From an uncultured Rikenella sp. (GTDB lineage: Bacteria; Bacteroidota; Bacteroidia; Bacteroidales; Rikenellaceae), in the NCBI GenBank assembly GCA_910577885.1, contig CAJTNK010000019.1, positions 1 through 26,381 of the forward strand: DNA of 26,381 nucleotides, in the 5' to 3' direction. This document shows positions 7,517 to 14,534 of this stretch, in pieces (within the stretch, counting starts at the first letter, position 1; every line of letters starts with the position of its first letter). The notes beneath the pieces were generated by a model. The model was not told the DNA's origin, ran no database searches, and was given only the letters and a program-made list of their open reading frames with translations. The position numbers and the translations under genes were made by a program.

Positions 7517-10500
7517 TTACAGGACATTGTTAGGCATTGTGCAGCGGAGTTGTTCGACGGGTTGTCCGGAGCGACGGGCGTAATCGGCCAGTTGTTCATC
7601 GTCCACCACCCCGATCCGGAAATAGCGCGCCTCCGGGTGGGCCAGCACCAGCCCCGCCACTGCTGCGGCCGGTTGGATCATGCAGTTTTCGGTGAGTCGG
7701 AGCGGCACCGAGGTTTCGACCTCGAGGAGGTCGAAGATGAGCCGTTTCGGCGCATGGTCCGGCGCTACGGGATAGCCCGGCGCCACCCGCAAGCCGTCGG
7801 CTCCGACCGGGAATCCCCACCATTCGTCGCGGAGCCGCTCGGCCACCTCACCGGCCAAAGCCTCGGCCAACCGGTCGCAGAGGATCCGCGCCAGGATATG
7901 CTCGTAGTCCGACGCGCCCCGGAAGTCGCACGTAACGCCCACCGCAAACAACGCCACATGGTCCTGCGGCAGCCCCTGGGCCGGCCCCGGCGAGACGAAA
8001 TCCGACAAGCAAGGATTGTGCTCCGCCTCCGGATCCTGCGACCGGAGAAAAGCCAACCGCCGCTCCCCCGCCCCGCAGCCGCAGGCCGTACCGTCGCCGT
8101 GCACACACCCCTGCAACCAGATATCTTCGCCCTCGCCGCGCGCCGGTACGATCCCCACCACCCCGTCGGCCCGCACCTCGCCCGAGGCGATCAAGCGGCG
8201 CAACAGGGCTTGGGCATCGTCGAACAACCGCCGCGCCTCCGCGCCCCGGGTCGGATGGTCGAAGATCTCCGGGTAGCGCCCCGCCAGATCCCACTGCACG
8301 AAAAAGTAACTCCAGTCGATCCGTTCCGCGAGCCGCTCCAACGGATAGTCGGCCAAGACCCACCGCCCCAGCTGCCGCGGACGGACCACCGTCCGGTCGT
8401 CGAACACCGGCCTCAACCGACGCTCCTGCGCCTCGGCCAACGGACGCAGCGTACGTGCCGCCTGCAGCTCCGTGTATTTGAGCCGCACCGCCTCCTGCCG
8501 ATCCCGGTAGTGCTGGCGGAAGCCCGGCTCTTTCAAGATCCCGTTCACCAGCCGGGCACAGCTCGACGCGTCGGTCGAGTGAGCCACCAAACCGCCGTAA
8601 GCCGGTGCCAGCCGCACCGCCGTGTGAAGCTCCGACGTGGTAGCCCCTCCGACACAGATCGGAATCCGAAGCCCCGCCCGTTCGAACTGCTCGACCACCA
8701 CCCGCATCTCCTCCAGCGACGGCGTTATCAACCCCGAGAGAATCACCGCCGCCGGCCGTTCGACACGCGCCGCCTCCACGATCCTCTCCGGCGGCGTCAT
8801 CACCCCCAGGTCCACCACCCGATAGCCGTTGCAGGCCAACACCACCGAGACGATGTTCTTTCCGATGTCGTGCACGTCGCCCCGCACCGTCGCCACCAAC
8901 AACGTGGCTCCCGATTCCCGCGTTTCGTCGCCGCGGATGAAAGGCTCCAGCACCGCCACCGCCTGTTTCATCACCCGCGCAGACTTCACCACCTGCGGCA
9001 GAAACATTTTCCCCTCGCCGAACAGCTCCCCGACCTTCGCCATTCCCGCCATCAACACCCGATCGATCACCTCAACGGCCGAACCGTATTTTTCATAGGC
9101 CTCCAACGTATCCGCCTCGACGTGCGTCGTCACCCCCTTCACCAGCCCATATACCACCCGCTCCTCGACCGTCCCTTCGCGCCAGGCGTCGCGACGCGCG
9201 ACGCCACCGCCGCCGCTCGGGGCCTCGGCCGCATGCGCCTCGGCCCAGGCCGTCAACCGCTCCGCCGCATCCGGCCGCCGGTTCAACACCACATCCTCGC
9301 ACAAAACCAGCAGTTCCGGTTCGATATCGTCATAGATCCGCAACATCGACGGATTGACGATCCCCATCTCCATTCCCGCCCGCGCGGCGTGGTAGAGAAA
9401 GACCGCGTGCATCGCCTCCCGCACCGGGTTGTTGCCCCGGAACGAGAACGAGAGGTTGCTCACCCCGCCGCTCACCCGCACCCCCGGACAGTGGGCCTTG
9501 ATCCAAGCCGTGGCCTCGATAAACGCCCGCCCGTAGTCGTCGTGTTCCTCGATCCCGGTCGCCACGGCCAGGATATTCGGGTCGAAGATGATGTCTCCGG
9601 CCGGGAAACCACTCTCGACCAATAACTTATAAGCTCTTTCGGCCACCTCGATCTTCCGCTCATACGAGTCGGCCTGCCCCCGCTCGTCGAAGAGCATCAC
9701 CACGGCCGCCGCACCGAAGGCCCTCACCCGCCGGGCGTGGTCGAGAAACACCGCCTCGCCCTCCTTGAGCGAAAGTGAATTGACCACCGCCTTGCCCTGC
9801 ACCACCCGCAACCCCGCCTCGATCACCCGCCAGTCCGACGAATCGATCATCACCGGCAGCCGGGCAATCTCCGGTTCCGCGGCCATCAGGTTCAGAAAGC
9901 GCGTCATCGCCTCCCGGGCGTCGATCATCGGCGCATCCATACAGACATCGACGACCTGCGCCCCCCCTTCGACCTGTTCGGCCGCCACGGCCAGCGCCTC
10001 GGCATACGCCCCCTCGCGGATCAGCCGCGCAAACCGCGCCGAACCCGCCACATTGGTCCGCTCGCCGACGTTCACGAAATTGGCCGCCGCCTCGATCCGC
10101 TGCACCTCCAACCCCGCCAACACCGTCGCTCCATCGTTATCCGCCGGCGCACGATACGCGCGCGGCTCGTATTTCCCGGCCACTTGGGCAATCGCCCGGA
10201 TATGCTCGGGCGTGGTCCCGCAACACCCCCCGACGATATTCAACAGCCCCTGCCGGCAATACTCCTCAATCACCGCTGCCATCCGCTCCGCCCCCTCGTC
10301 ATACCCGCCCATGACGTTGGGCAGTCCGGCATTGGGGTGTGCCGACACGGCCCCTTTGGCCACCCGCCCGAGCCGTTCGACATAGGGCATCATCTGCCTC
10401 GCCCCAAAGGCGCAGTTCAGCCCGATGCTCAACAGCCTCCCATGCTCGACCGAGGCATAAAACGCCTCGACGGTCTGCCCCGACAACAGGCGACCGCTGG

Positions 10501-11107
10501 CATCGGTGATCGTGCCGCTGACCATCAGCGGCATGGCAGCATTCCCGAGGATCGTCCGCAGCGCGTAGATGGCCGCCTTGCCGTTCAGGGTATCGAAAAC
10601 GGTCTCCACCAGAATCGCATCCACACCGCCGTCCACCAACCCCCGCATCTGCTCGGCATACCCCTCGGCCAGCTCGTCGAACGTCACGTTCCGCCGCCCG
10701 GGGTCGTTCACATCGGGCGAAATCGAGGCGCTCCGATTGGTGGGCCCCACCGACCCGGCCACGAACCGCGGCCGACCGTCTCGCGCCTCGAACCGGTCGG
10801 CCACGCCGCGCGCCAACCGAGCAGCCGTTTTGTTGAGCTCGTACGTGCGCGCCTGTAGCCCGTAGTCCCGCAGCGAAACGGGGTTGGCATTGAACGTATC
10901 GGTCGAGACGATATCGGCCCCGGCCTCCAGATAAGCGGCATGGATCTCCTCCACCACATCCGGCCGGGAGATAACGAGGTAGTCGTTGCACCCGACATAC
11001 CCCGCATAATCCTCGGCCGTGAGCCCCCGGGCCTGGATCAGGGTCCCGAGTCCACCGTCCAACACGAGTATTCTTCGGCGAATCTCCGCTTCGATATTTC
11101 GTTCCAT
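7517..11107 (-). CDS. metH: Cobalamin-dependent methionine synthase MetH
   Basis: About 1196 residues, full length compared with E. coli MetH (1227). It transfers the methyl group of 5-methyltetrahydrofolate to homocysteine through cob(I)alamin. All four modules are visible. The homocysteine domain has zinc-ligand cysteines in SIGLNCAFGARQM and NIVGGCCGTTPEH. The folate domain starts NFVNVGERTNVAGSARF. The B12 domain has DVHDIGKN, supplying the axial histidine. The C-terminal activation domain carries RVAPGYPVAPDH for S-adenosylmethionine. Start choice: a TATCTTTG promoter element at 11138-11131 places the transcript start near 11124. ATG 11107 (MERNIEAEIRRR) therefore has a short leader, ATG 11119 is possible, and the GTG at 11131 lies inside the promoter. 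No cobalamin riboswitch was recognised upstream. Confidence 0.97.
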   Translation of the reverse strand: MERNIEAEIRRRILVLDGGLGTLIQARGLTAEDYAGYVGCNDYLVISRPDVVEEIHAAYLEAGADIVSTDTFNANPVSLRDYGLQARTYELNKTAARLARGVADRFEARDGRPRFVAGSVGPTNRSASISPDVNDPGRRNVTFDELAEGYAEQMRGLVDGGVDAILVETVFDTLNGKAAIYALRTILGNAAMPLMVSGTITDASGRLLSGQTVEAFYASVEHGRLLSIGLNCAFGARQMMPYVERLGRVAKGAVSAHPNAGLPNVMGGYDEGAERMAAVIEEYCRQGLLNIVGGCCGTTPEHIRAIAQVAGKYEPRAYRAPADNDGATVLAGLEVQRIEAAANFVNVGERTNVAGSARFARLIREGAYAEALAVAAEQVEGGAQVVDVCMDAPMIDAREAMTRFLNLMAAEPEIARLPVMIDSSDWRVIEAGLRVVQGKAVVNSLSLKEGEAVFLDHARRVRAFGAAAVVMLFDERGQADSYERKIEVAERAYKLLVESGFPAGDIIFDPNILAVATGIEEHDDYGRAFIEATAWIKAHCPGVRVSGGVSNLSFSFRGNNPVREAMHAVFLYHAARAGMEMGIVNPSMLRIYDDIEPELLVLCEDVVLNRRPDAAERLTAWAEAHAAEAPSGGGGVARRDAWREGTVEERVVYGLVKGVTTHVEADTLEAYEKYGSAVEVIDRVLMAGMAKVGELFGEGKMFLPQVVKSARVMKQAVAVLEPFIRGDETRESGATLLVATVRGDVHDIGKNIVSVVLACNGYRVVDLGVMTPPERIVEAARVERPAAVILSGLITPSLEEMRVVVEQFERAGLRIPICVGGATTSELHTAVRLAPAYGGLVAHSTDASSCARLVNGILKEPGFRQHYRDRQEAVRLKYTELQAARTLRPLAEAQERRLRPVFDDRTVVRPRQLGRWVLADYPLERLAERIDWSYFFVQWDLAGRYPEIFDHPTRGAEARRLFDDAQALLRRLIASGEVRADGVVGIVPARGEGEDIWLQGCVHGDGTACGCGAGERRLAFLRSQDPEAEHNPCLSDFVSPGPAQGLPQDHVALFAVGVTCDFRGASDYEHILARILCDRLAEALAGEVAERLRDEWWGFPVGADGLRVAPGYPVAPDHAPKRLIFDLLEVETSVPLRLTENCMIQPAAAVAGLVLAHPEARYFRIGVVDDEQLADYARRSGQPVEQLRCTMPNNVL

Positions 11108-11130
11108 AGTCTGCGACATGTTTGACGGCA

Positions 11131-11138
11131 CAAAGATA
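11131..11138 (-). promoter_or_regulatory. Bacteroidota -7 promoter element of metH
   Basis: On the - strand these bases read TATCTTTG, matching the TAnnTTTG consensus. The expected transcript start about seven bases on falls near 11124, just upstream of the metH ATGs. A -33 TTTG at the expected spacing is not clear. Confidence 0.5.
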
Positions 11139-11209
11139 GGTCAGCCGAGCGGGGCACGGTTCGGCGCGGTTCAAAAAAAGCTCTTTTTCGCGAAAAAATT
11201 CGACAGAAA

Positions 11210-11240
11210 TTTGGCGGATCGGAAATTTTGCCTACCTTTG
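11210..11240 (+). promoter_or_regulatory. Bacteroidota promoter of tRNA-Phe
   Basis: TTTG at 11210-11213, exactly 19 bases of spacer, then TACCTTTG at 11233-11240. This matches the Bacteroidota housekeeping sigma consensus (TTTG, about 19 nt, TAnnTTTG). It lies 17 bases before the mature tRNA 5' end and marks the left copy as the expressed tRNA. Confidence 0.8.
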
Positions 11241-11257
11241 CAACGCAAACGACAGAA

Positions 11258-11330
11258 GGTGCCATAGCTCAGTTGGTAGAGCAAAGGACTGAAAATCCTT
11301 GTGTCCTTGGTTCGATTCCGAGTGGCACCA
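11258..11330 (+). tRNA. tRNA-Phe (anticodon GAA)
   Basis: A 73-nt cloverleaf. The acceptor stem is GGTGCCA/TGGCACC, the D stem GCTC/GAGC, and the anticodon stem AAGGA/TCCTT with loop CTGAAAA (anticodon GAA). The T stem is CTTGG/CCGAG with loop TTCGATT, and the discriminator is A. The 3' CCA is not encoded. All but the first three bases lie within a 71-bp direct repeat that recurs at 21568, so this gene is the attachment site of the adjoining integrated element. It remains intact and keeps its native promoter. Confidence 0.97.
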
Positions 11331-11331
11331 C
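11261..11331 (+). repeat. attL: 71-bp direct repeat spanning tRNA-Phe
   Basis: From GCCATAGCTC through GTGGCACCAC this block is identical to 21568-21638. Flanking bases differ on both sides (GGT here and CAA at the right copy; TTCTAAATC here and AAAAGACCG at the right). It is the left junction of the integrated element. It is unusually long because it contains nearly the whole tRNA and not only the 3' half. Confidence 0.93.
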
Positions 11332-11340
11332 TTCTAAATC

Positions 11341-11374
11341 AAGCGTTTACATGAAAATGTAGACGCTTTTTTTT
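11341..11374 (+). terminator. Element-borne terminator after tRNA-Phe
   Basis: A 12-bp stem AAGCGTTTACAT/ATGTAGACGCTT (one G-T pair) with a GAAA loop is followed by a run of T. It is inside the element and replaces the native tRNA terminator that integration moved to 21641, which would keep tRNA-Phe expression insulated from the integrase. Confidence 0.88.
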
Positions 11375-11412
11375 GTGCTTTGCGCGGCTGGTTTTCGCGG
11401 TTTTTGACACCC

Positions 11413-11436
11413 AAAGTTAAACCGGGAGTTAAACCG
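11413..11436 (+). repeat. Left arm-type repeats, candidate integrase binding sites
   Basis: Two direct copies of AGTTAAACC with a 12-bp period (AGTTAAACCGGG then AGTTAAACCG) lie just before the integrase start. The same paired motif with the same period occurs at 21496-21520 near the other end. Tyrosine recombinases of the lambda/IntDOT type bind such arm sites; the binding role is inferred from position. Confidence 0.65.
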
Positions 11437-11445
11437 AAATTCACC

Positions 11446-12645
11446 ATGAATACCGGAATTAACATCCTCTGTTACAGGTCGAAAACACTGGCCAACGGCG
11501 AGCATCCTCTCATGATTCGCGTGTGTAGGGAGGGCAAAAAGAAATACCAAAGTCTGGGCATCTCTGTACGCGCCGACCACTGGGACTTCAAACGCAACCG
11601 TCCGAAACGCAATTGTCCCAACCAGCTTCGTATTGAGCAGCTGATTGCAGCAAAAGAGCAGGAGTATCGCGAGACTTTGCTCGATCTGACTACAGAAAAC
11701 AGGGATTTCACCCCATCCACGCTGCTTGAACATCTCCATCGTCCCGTAACAAAACTCACCGTCGGCGAACTTTTCCAACAGCACATCGCAAGCCTCAAAA
11801 CAGATCATCGTACCGGCTACGCATTGACCTTTCAGGAACTGTACAACTCCTTACTGAGATTTAACGGCCACCTGGACCTCTATTTCAGCGACATCGACAC
11901 AGCCTGGCTCAAACGTTACGAAAGCTGGCTCCGAGGCGAGAAATATGCAGAAAACACGCTGGGAAGACGATTTCGTACGCTCCGTGTGCTTTACAACATA
12001 GCCCTCGAACAAGGAATCGTAAAACCGGAAAACTACCCGTTCAAGAGTTTCAAGGTATCGAAGCTGCAACGCGCCACTGCCAAACGTTCCATTACTAAAC
12101 AAGAGATCGAACAGATTATCCATCATGTCAGCGACGACGCATACACCCGTTTGGCGATCGACCTTTTCACCTTTTCTTACCTGACGGGAGGCATTAATTT
12201 CGTGGATATGGCTTACTTGACCGTCGACAATCGAATTGAACATAGGCTGGTTTATACGCGCCGCAAAACCCACAAATTGATCCGTCTGCCGTTACAGCCA
12301 ACCGCCGAGGAGATACTCGCACGTTATGCAGATCGTTCGACCCCTTACCTGTTTCCGATTCTTTCCCCCGCGCATCGAACAGAACAACAGCAACGAAATC
12401 GCATCCACAAGGTGATTACTAAAGTGAACCGTGAACTGAAAAAGGTAGGGCGCTCATTAAATCTCCGGATCGATTTGACCACCTACGTAGCTCGTCACAG
12501 TTTCGCTACCGTTTTGAAACGTGAGGGTGTGAGCACCTCGATTATTTGTGAATCGTTGGGCCATAGCTCCGAGAAAGTCACCCAAATCTATCTCGACAGC
12601 TTTGAAAACACCCAGATCGACGAGGCTATGAAACACCTGCTGTAA
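11446..12645 (+). CDS. Tyrosine recombinase (IntDOT-like integrase)
   Basis: A 399-residue integrase, probably responsible for insertion at tRNA-Phe and excision. The N-terminal arm-binding domain covers about 1-90 and the core-binding SAM-like domain about 100-195. The catalytic domain covers about 215-399. Visible catalytic residues are the beta-hairpin Lys (K274 in TRRKTHKL), R350 in TTYVARHSFAT, H373 in LGHSS and nucleophile Y382 in VTQIYLDSF. The first catalytic Arg is replaced by Gly (G248 in YLTGGINFVDMA), as in the Bacteroidota IntDOT-related enzymes that lack ArgI, and the HxxR His is Tyr347. I chose ATG 11446 because an upstream in-frame ATG (11380) would run translation through the arm-site repeats. 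Neighbours: tRNA-Phe upstream and a convergent ATPase downstream. Confidence 0.95.
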   Translation: MNTGINILCYRSKTLANGEHPLMIRVCREGKKKYQSLGISVRADHWDFKRNRPKRNCPNQLRIEQLIAAKEQEYRETLLDLTTENRDFTPSTLLEHLHRPVTKLTVGELFQQHIASLKTDHRTGYALTFQELYNSLLRFNGHLDLYFSDIDTAWLKRYESWLRGEKYAENTLGRRFRTLRVLYNIALEQGIVKPENYPFKSFKVSKLQRATAKRSITKQEIEQIIHHVSDDAYTRLAIDLFTFSYLTGGINFVDMAYLTVDNRIEHRLVYTRRKTHKLIRLPLQPTAEEILARYADRSTPYLFPILSPAHRTEQQQRNRIHKVITKVNRELKKVGRSLNLRIDLTTYVARHSFATVLKREGVSTSIICESLGHSSEKVTQIYLDSFENTQIDEAMKHLL

Positions 12646-12650
12646 CGGAA

Positions 12651-12678
12651 AATACAATAGAACAATTTCTATTGTATT
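12651..12678 (+). terminator. Hairpin after the integrase gene
   Basis: A perfect 10-bp stem AATACAATAG/CTATTGTATT with an 8-base loop begins five bases after the integrase stop. It lacks a T-run, so it may be an mRNA-stabilising hairpin or a weak terminator. Confidence 0.5.
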
Positions 12679-12700
12679 AACTTCCAAAGTTAAGTTATAT

Positions 12701-12744
12701 GAATTCAAGAGATTATTCACCAAACAAATAATCTCTTGAATTTT
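12701..12744. terminator. Bidirectional terminator between integrase and ATPase
   Basis: A 16-bp stem formed by AATTCAAGAGATTATT and AATAATCTCTTGAATT with a 9-base loop, AT-rich on both outer sides. It lies between the convergent integrase and ATPase genes and can serve both. Its left arm sequence (TTCAAGAGATTATTC) recurs at 14459-14473. Confidence 0.75.
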
Positions 12745-12766
12745 ATAAGAATAATGGGGTTCTAGT

Positions 12767-14263
12767 TTATCTCTTTTCTATGCGCAATCCATGTTTCAAA
12801 GCATAAACAACCTTGGGATCTTTAATTCGATATGTTAGAGCAGAAGATTCAGTATTACTATTTTTAATTATTAAACCAATACGTTCCATTCCTACAACAT
12901 AATTATGAGTCGACCCACCTGTACCAGCTAAAATATTCAATTGATTTCGTGTAAATATTTCACCTTCCAATCTCAATAATAAAGCTGCATATGAATAGAA
13001 ATCCATAGAGTTAGCTCTTGCATTTGGCTTTTTGGGGTAATATTCGTAGTAGTTAAACTCTAAAACAAATTTTCTTGCCGCAGCATCAATTGTTGTAGAC
13101 TCAATGATTGATGAATCTGGATTTTTTTGATGTTGTTGAGATAATAATTGATTAAATAGATGCCACAAATCTCTAGGATTACCATTAGCTAGATCAAAAA
13201 TCAAATCATCTTTTTGTGCATTAAGCTGCCCTCCGAAAAGTTGTACATATGAAGTTATTGCACCACTTGAATAAGTTTGTAATCGTTTATTTAATACATT
13301 GACCAAATCTTCCCTTTCCCATTTTAATCTAGGACAATAATGTTTTTGGGTTCTAACATCTGCGCTTAGATAATTAAACGGAGTAGACCACATTGATATA
13401 ACAAGTTGAATCTTATGAGATAGTAATAACTTATTATCAATCAATATAGGACGAACAAAATCAGCTATGGCTTCTCCATTATTATTCAATCTCCAATCTT
13501 CATCTAATTTATCTAAAATGACAACCATCCTCTTAAATTGCAATTTTGGCAATAGATCCAATGCCATCTCGAAAAGTTCATAACTCATAGGCATATTTTC
13601 AAAATCCAAATCACCATCAGTATCTAATGTCGGAAGAAAATCTCGCACTTCAGTTCTATTAAGAGTGGAGGGGATGTTGAAATACGCTGCAATGTAATTA
13701 TCTAATACATTGGCACCAAGAGATAGCCCCCAGTTGAATATGAATCGAATCTTATTGTATGTTTTTTTAATTTTTCTAATATATGGATTCGATTGGATTT
13801 TATCTATTTCTTCTGTTAGATTTTTCTTAGAGAGTTTAGGTAGAAAATGAAATAGTAGATATGAAAGTAGAACTCTGTCTGATCTAGTCAGATTTTTTAA
13901 TCTATATTTTTCAGTTGCTAATTTTTGAGACAACTGAATCGATAACTGGCGGATCAAGATTTTATAAAAATCCACCGTATTAAAATTAAGACGCAATGAC
14001 TCGAAATTGTCTATCGAACACAGCAATGTGCTGGTTTTATCGAGATTTCTTTCAAAGTCAAGTAAAATAGCAGTTTTACCAGTTCCTCTGTCACCAATCA
14101 GCACTAGAGATTGTTCTTGATTAAAACTTTGTATGATTGGAGCATAGCCTGAAGGGGATACAAAAAGATTATCTTCTTTCCCTTTTTCATTTTCTGTCGT
14201 ATACGTTGAGAATGGGTATTCTACAAAACCCATATCTTGAATAAATTGACTAAATGATTTCAT
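12767..14263 (-). CDS. P-loop ATPase, possibly Sll1717-type defence ATPase
   Basis: A 498-residue AAA/STAND-like ATPase. Walker A is GDRGTGKT (57-64) after SLVLI, and Walker B is VVILDKLDE (about 248-256). A sensor-like VISMW strand (LSHKIQLVISMWS) and a C-terminal winged-helix-like segment (LLLRLEGEIFTRNQLNILAG...GMERIGLII) follow. No nuclease, TIR or membrane domain is visible. The short N-terminal lead (FVEYPFSTYTTE) and single P-loop recall the Sll1717-family ATPases found in defence islands, but this is recognition from memory. ATG 14263 is preferred to the TTG at 14269. It is transcribed against all other element genes, is far more AT-rich than its neighbours and is flanked by repeated DNA. 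It therefore looks like separately acquired cargo. Confidence 0.75.
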   Translation of the reverse strand: MKSFSQFIQDMGFVEYPFSTYTTENEKGKEDNLFVSPSGYAPIIQSFNQEQSLVLIGDRGTGKTAILLDFERNLDKTSTLLCSIDNFESLRLNFNTVDFYKILIRQLSIQLSQKLATEKYRLKNLTRSDRVLLSYLLFHFLPKLSKKNLTEEIDKIQSNPYIRKIKKTYNKIRFIFNWGLSLGANVLDNYIAAYFNIPSTLNRTEVRDFLPTLDTDGDLDFENMPMSYELFEMALDLLPKLQFKRMVVILDKLDEDWRLNNNGEAIADFVRPILIDNKLLLSHKIQLVISMWSTPFNYLSADVRTQKHYCPRLKWEREDLVNVLNKRLQTYSSGAITSYVQLFGGQLNAQKDDLIFDLANGNPRDLWHLFNQLLSQQHQKNPDSSIIESTTIDAAARKFVLEFNYYEYYPKKPNARANSMDFYSYAALLLRLEGEIFTRNQLNILAGTGGSTHNYVVGMERIGLIIKNSNTESSALTYRIKDPKVVYALKHGLRIEKR

Positions 14264-14378
14264 GCTCAATTTGTTTAATTGCTGTAAATGTACACGTTTT
14301 TATTTGACGCACAATCCATAGAAAACAAAAGAGACGTTTACAATCCCCAATATTATTTCTAATGCTTAGTAAAGCTCC

Positions 14379-14396
14379 ATGAAACACCTCCTATAA
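14379..14396 (+). pseudogene. Remnant of an integrase 3' end (MKHLL stop)
   Basis: These 18 bases encode Met-Lys-His-Leu-Leu-stop, the same ending as the integrase at 12628-12645. They differ at only two bases, both in Leu codons and both silent. This suggests a leftover of an integrase tail from before the ATPase segment was inserted. Confidence 0.55.
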
Positions 14397-14400
14397 CACG

Positions 14401-14454
14401 ATGACGCAATTCGGAAAGAAATTCCTTTTTATACCACCTTTTCAATTACGTCAC
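14401..14454 (+). repeat. Boundary palindrome, copy 1
   Basis: A 54-bp imperfect palindrome beginning ATGACGCAAT and ending AATTACGTCAC, with an asymmetric core ATACCACC. It shares outer arms and core with copies at 16918, 19011 and 20883. It is immediately followed by a terminator hairpin (14463). Confidence 0.75.
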
Positions 14455-14462
14455 CGGCTTCA

Positions 14463-14500
14463 AGAGATTATTCCGTTTGGGATAGTCTCTTTTCTTTTTC
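14463..14500 (+). terminator. Terminator after boundary palindrome copy 1
   Basis: Stem AGAGATTATTCC/GGGATAGTCTCT with a 4-base loop and a T-rich tail. In the inferred ancestral layout it would have terminated the integrase; it now sits just upstream of the helicase-like gene. Confidence 0.75.
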
Positions 14501-14534
14501 ATAACGGTTCTCTATCTTTAACAAACCTAATTAC

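Noticed and set aside
7469..9625. A 718-residue open frame on the + strand opposite metH
   Set aside because: It is antisense to the catalytic half of an unmistakable MetH, is dominated by His, Arg and Pro as expected from GC-rich shadow frames, and has no recognisable domain.
11108..11257. A cobalamin riboswitch controlling metH
   Set aside because: The predicted leader is under 20 nt and the metH-tRNA gap is about 130 bp with no B12-box-like sequence that I could recognise.
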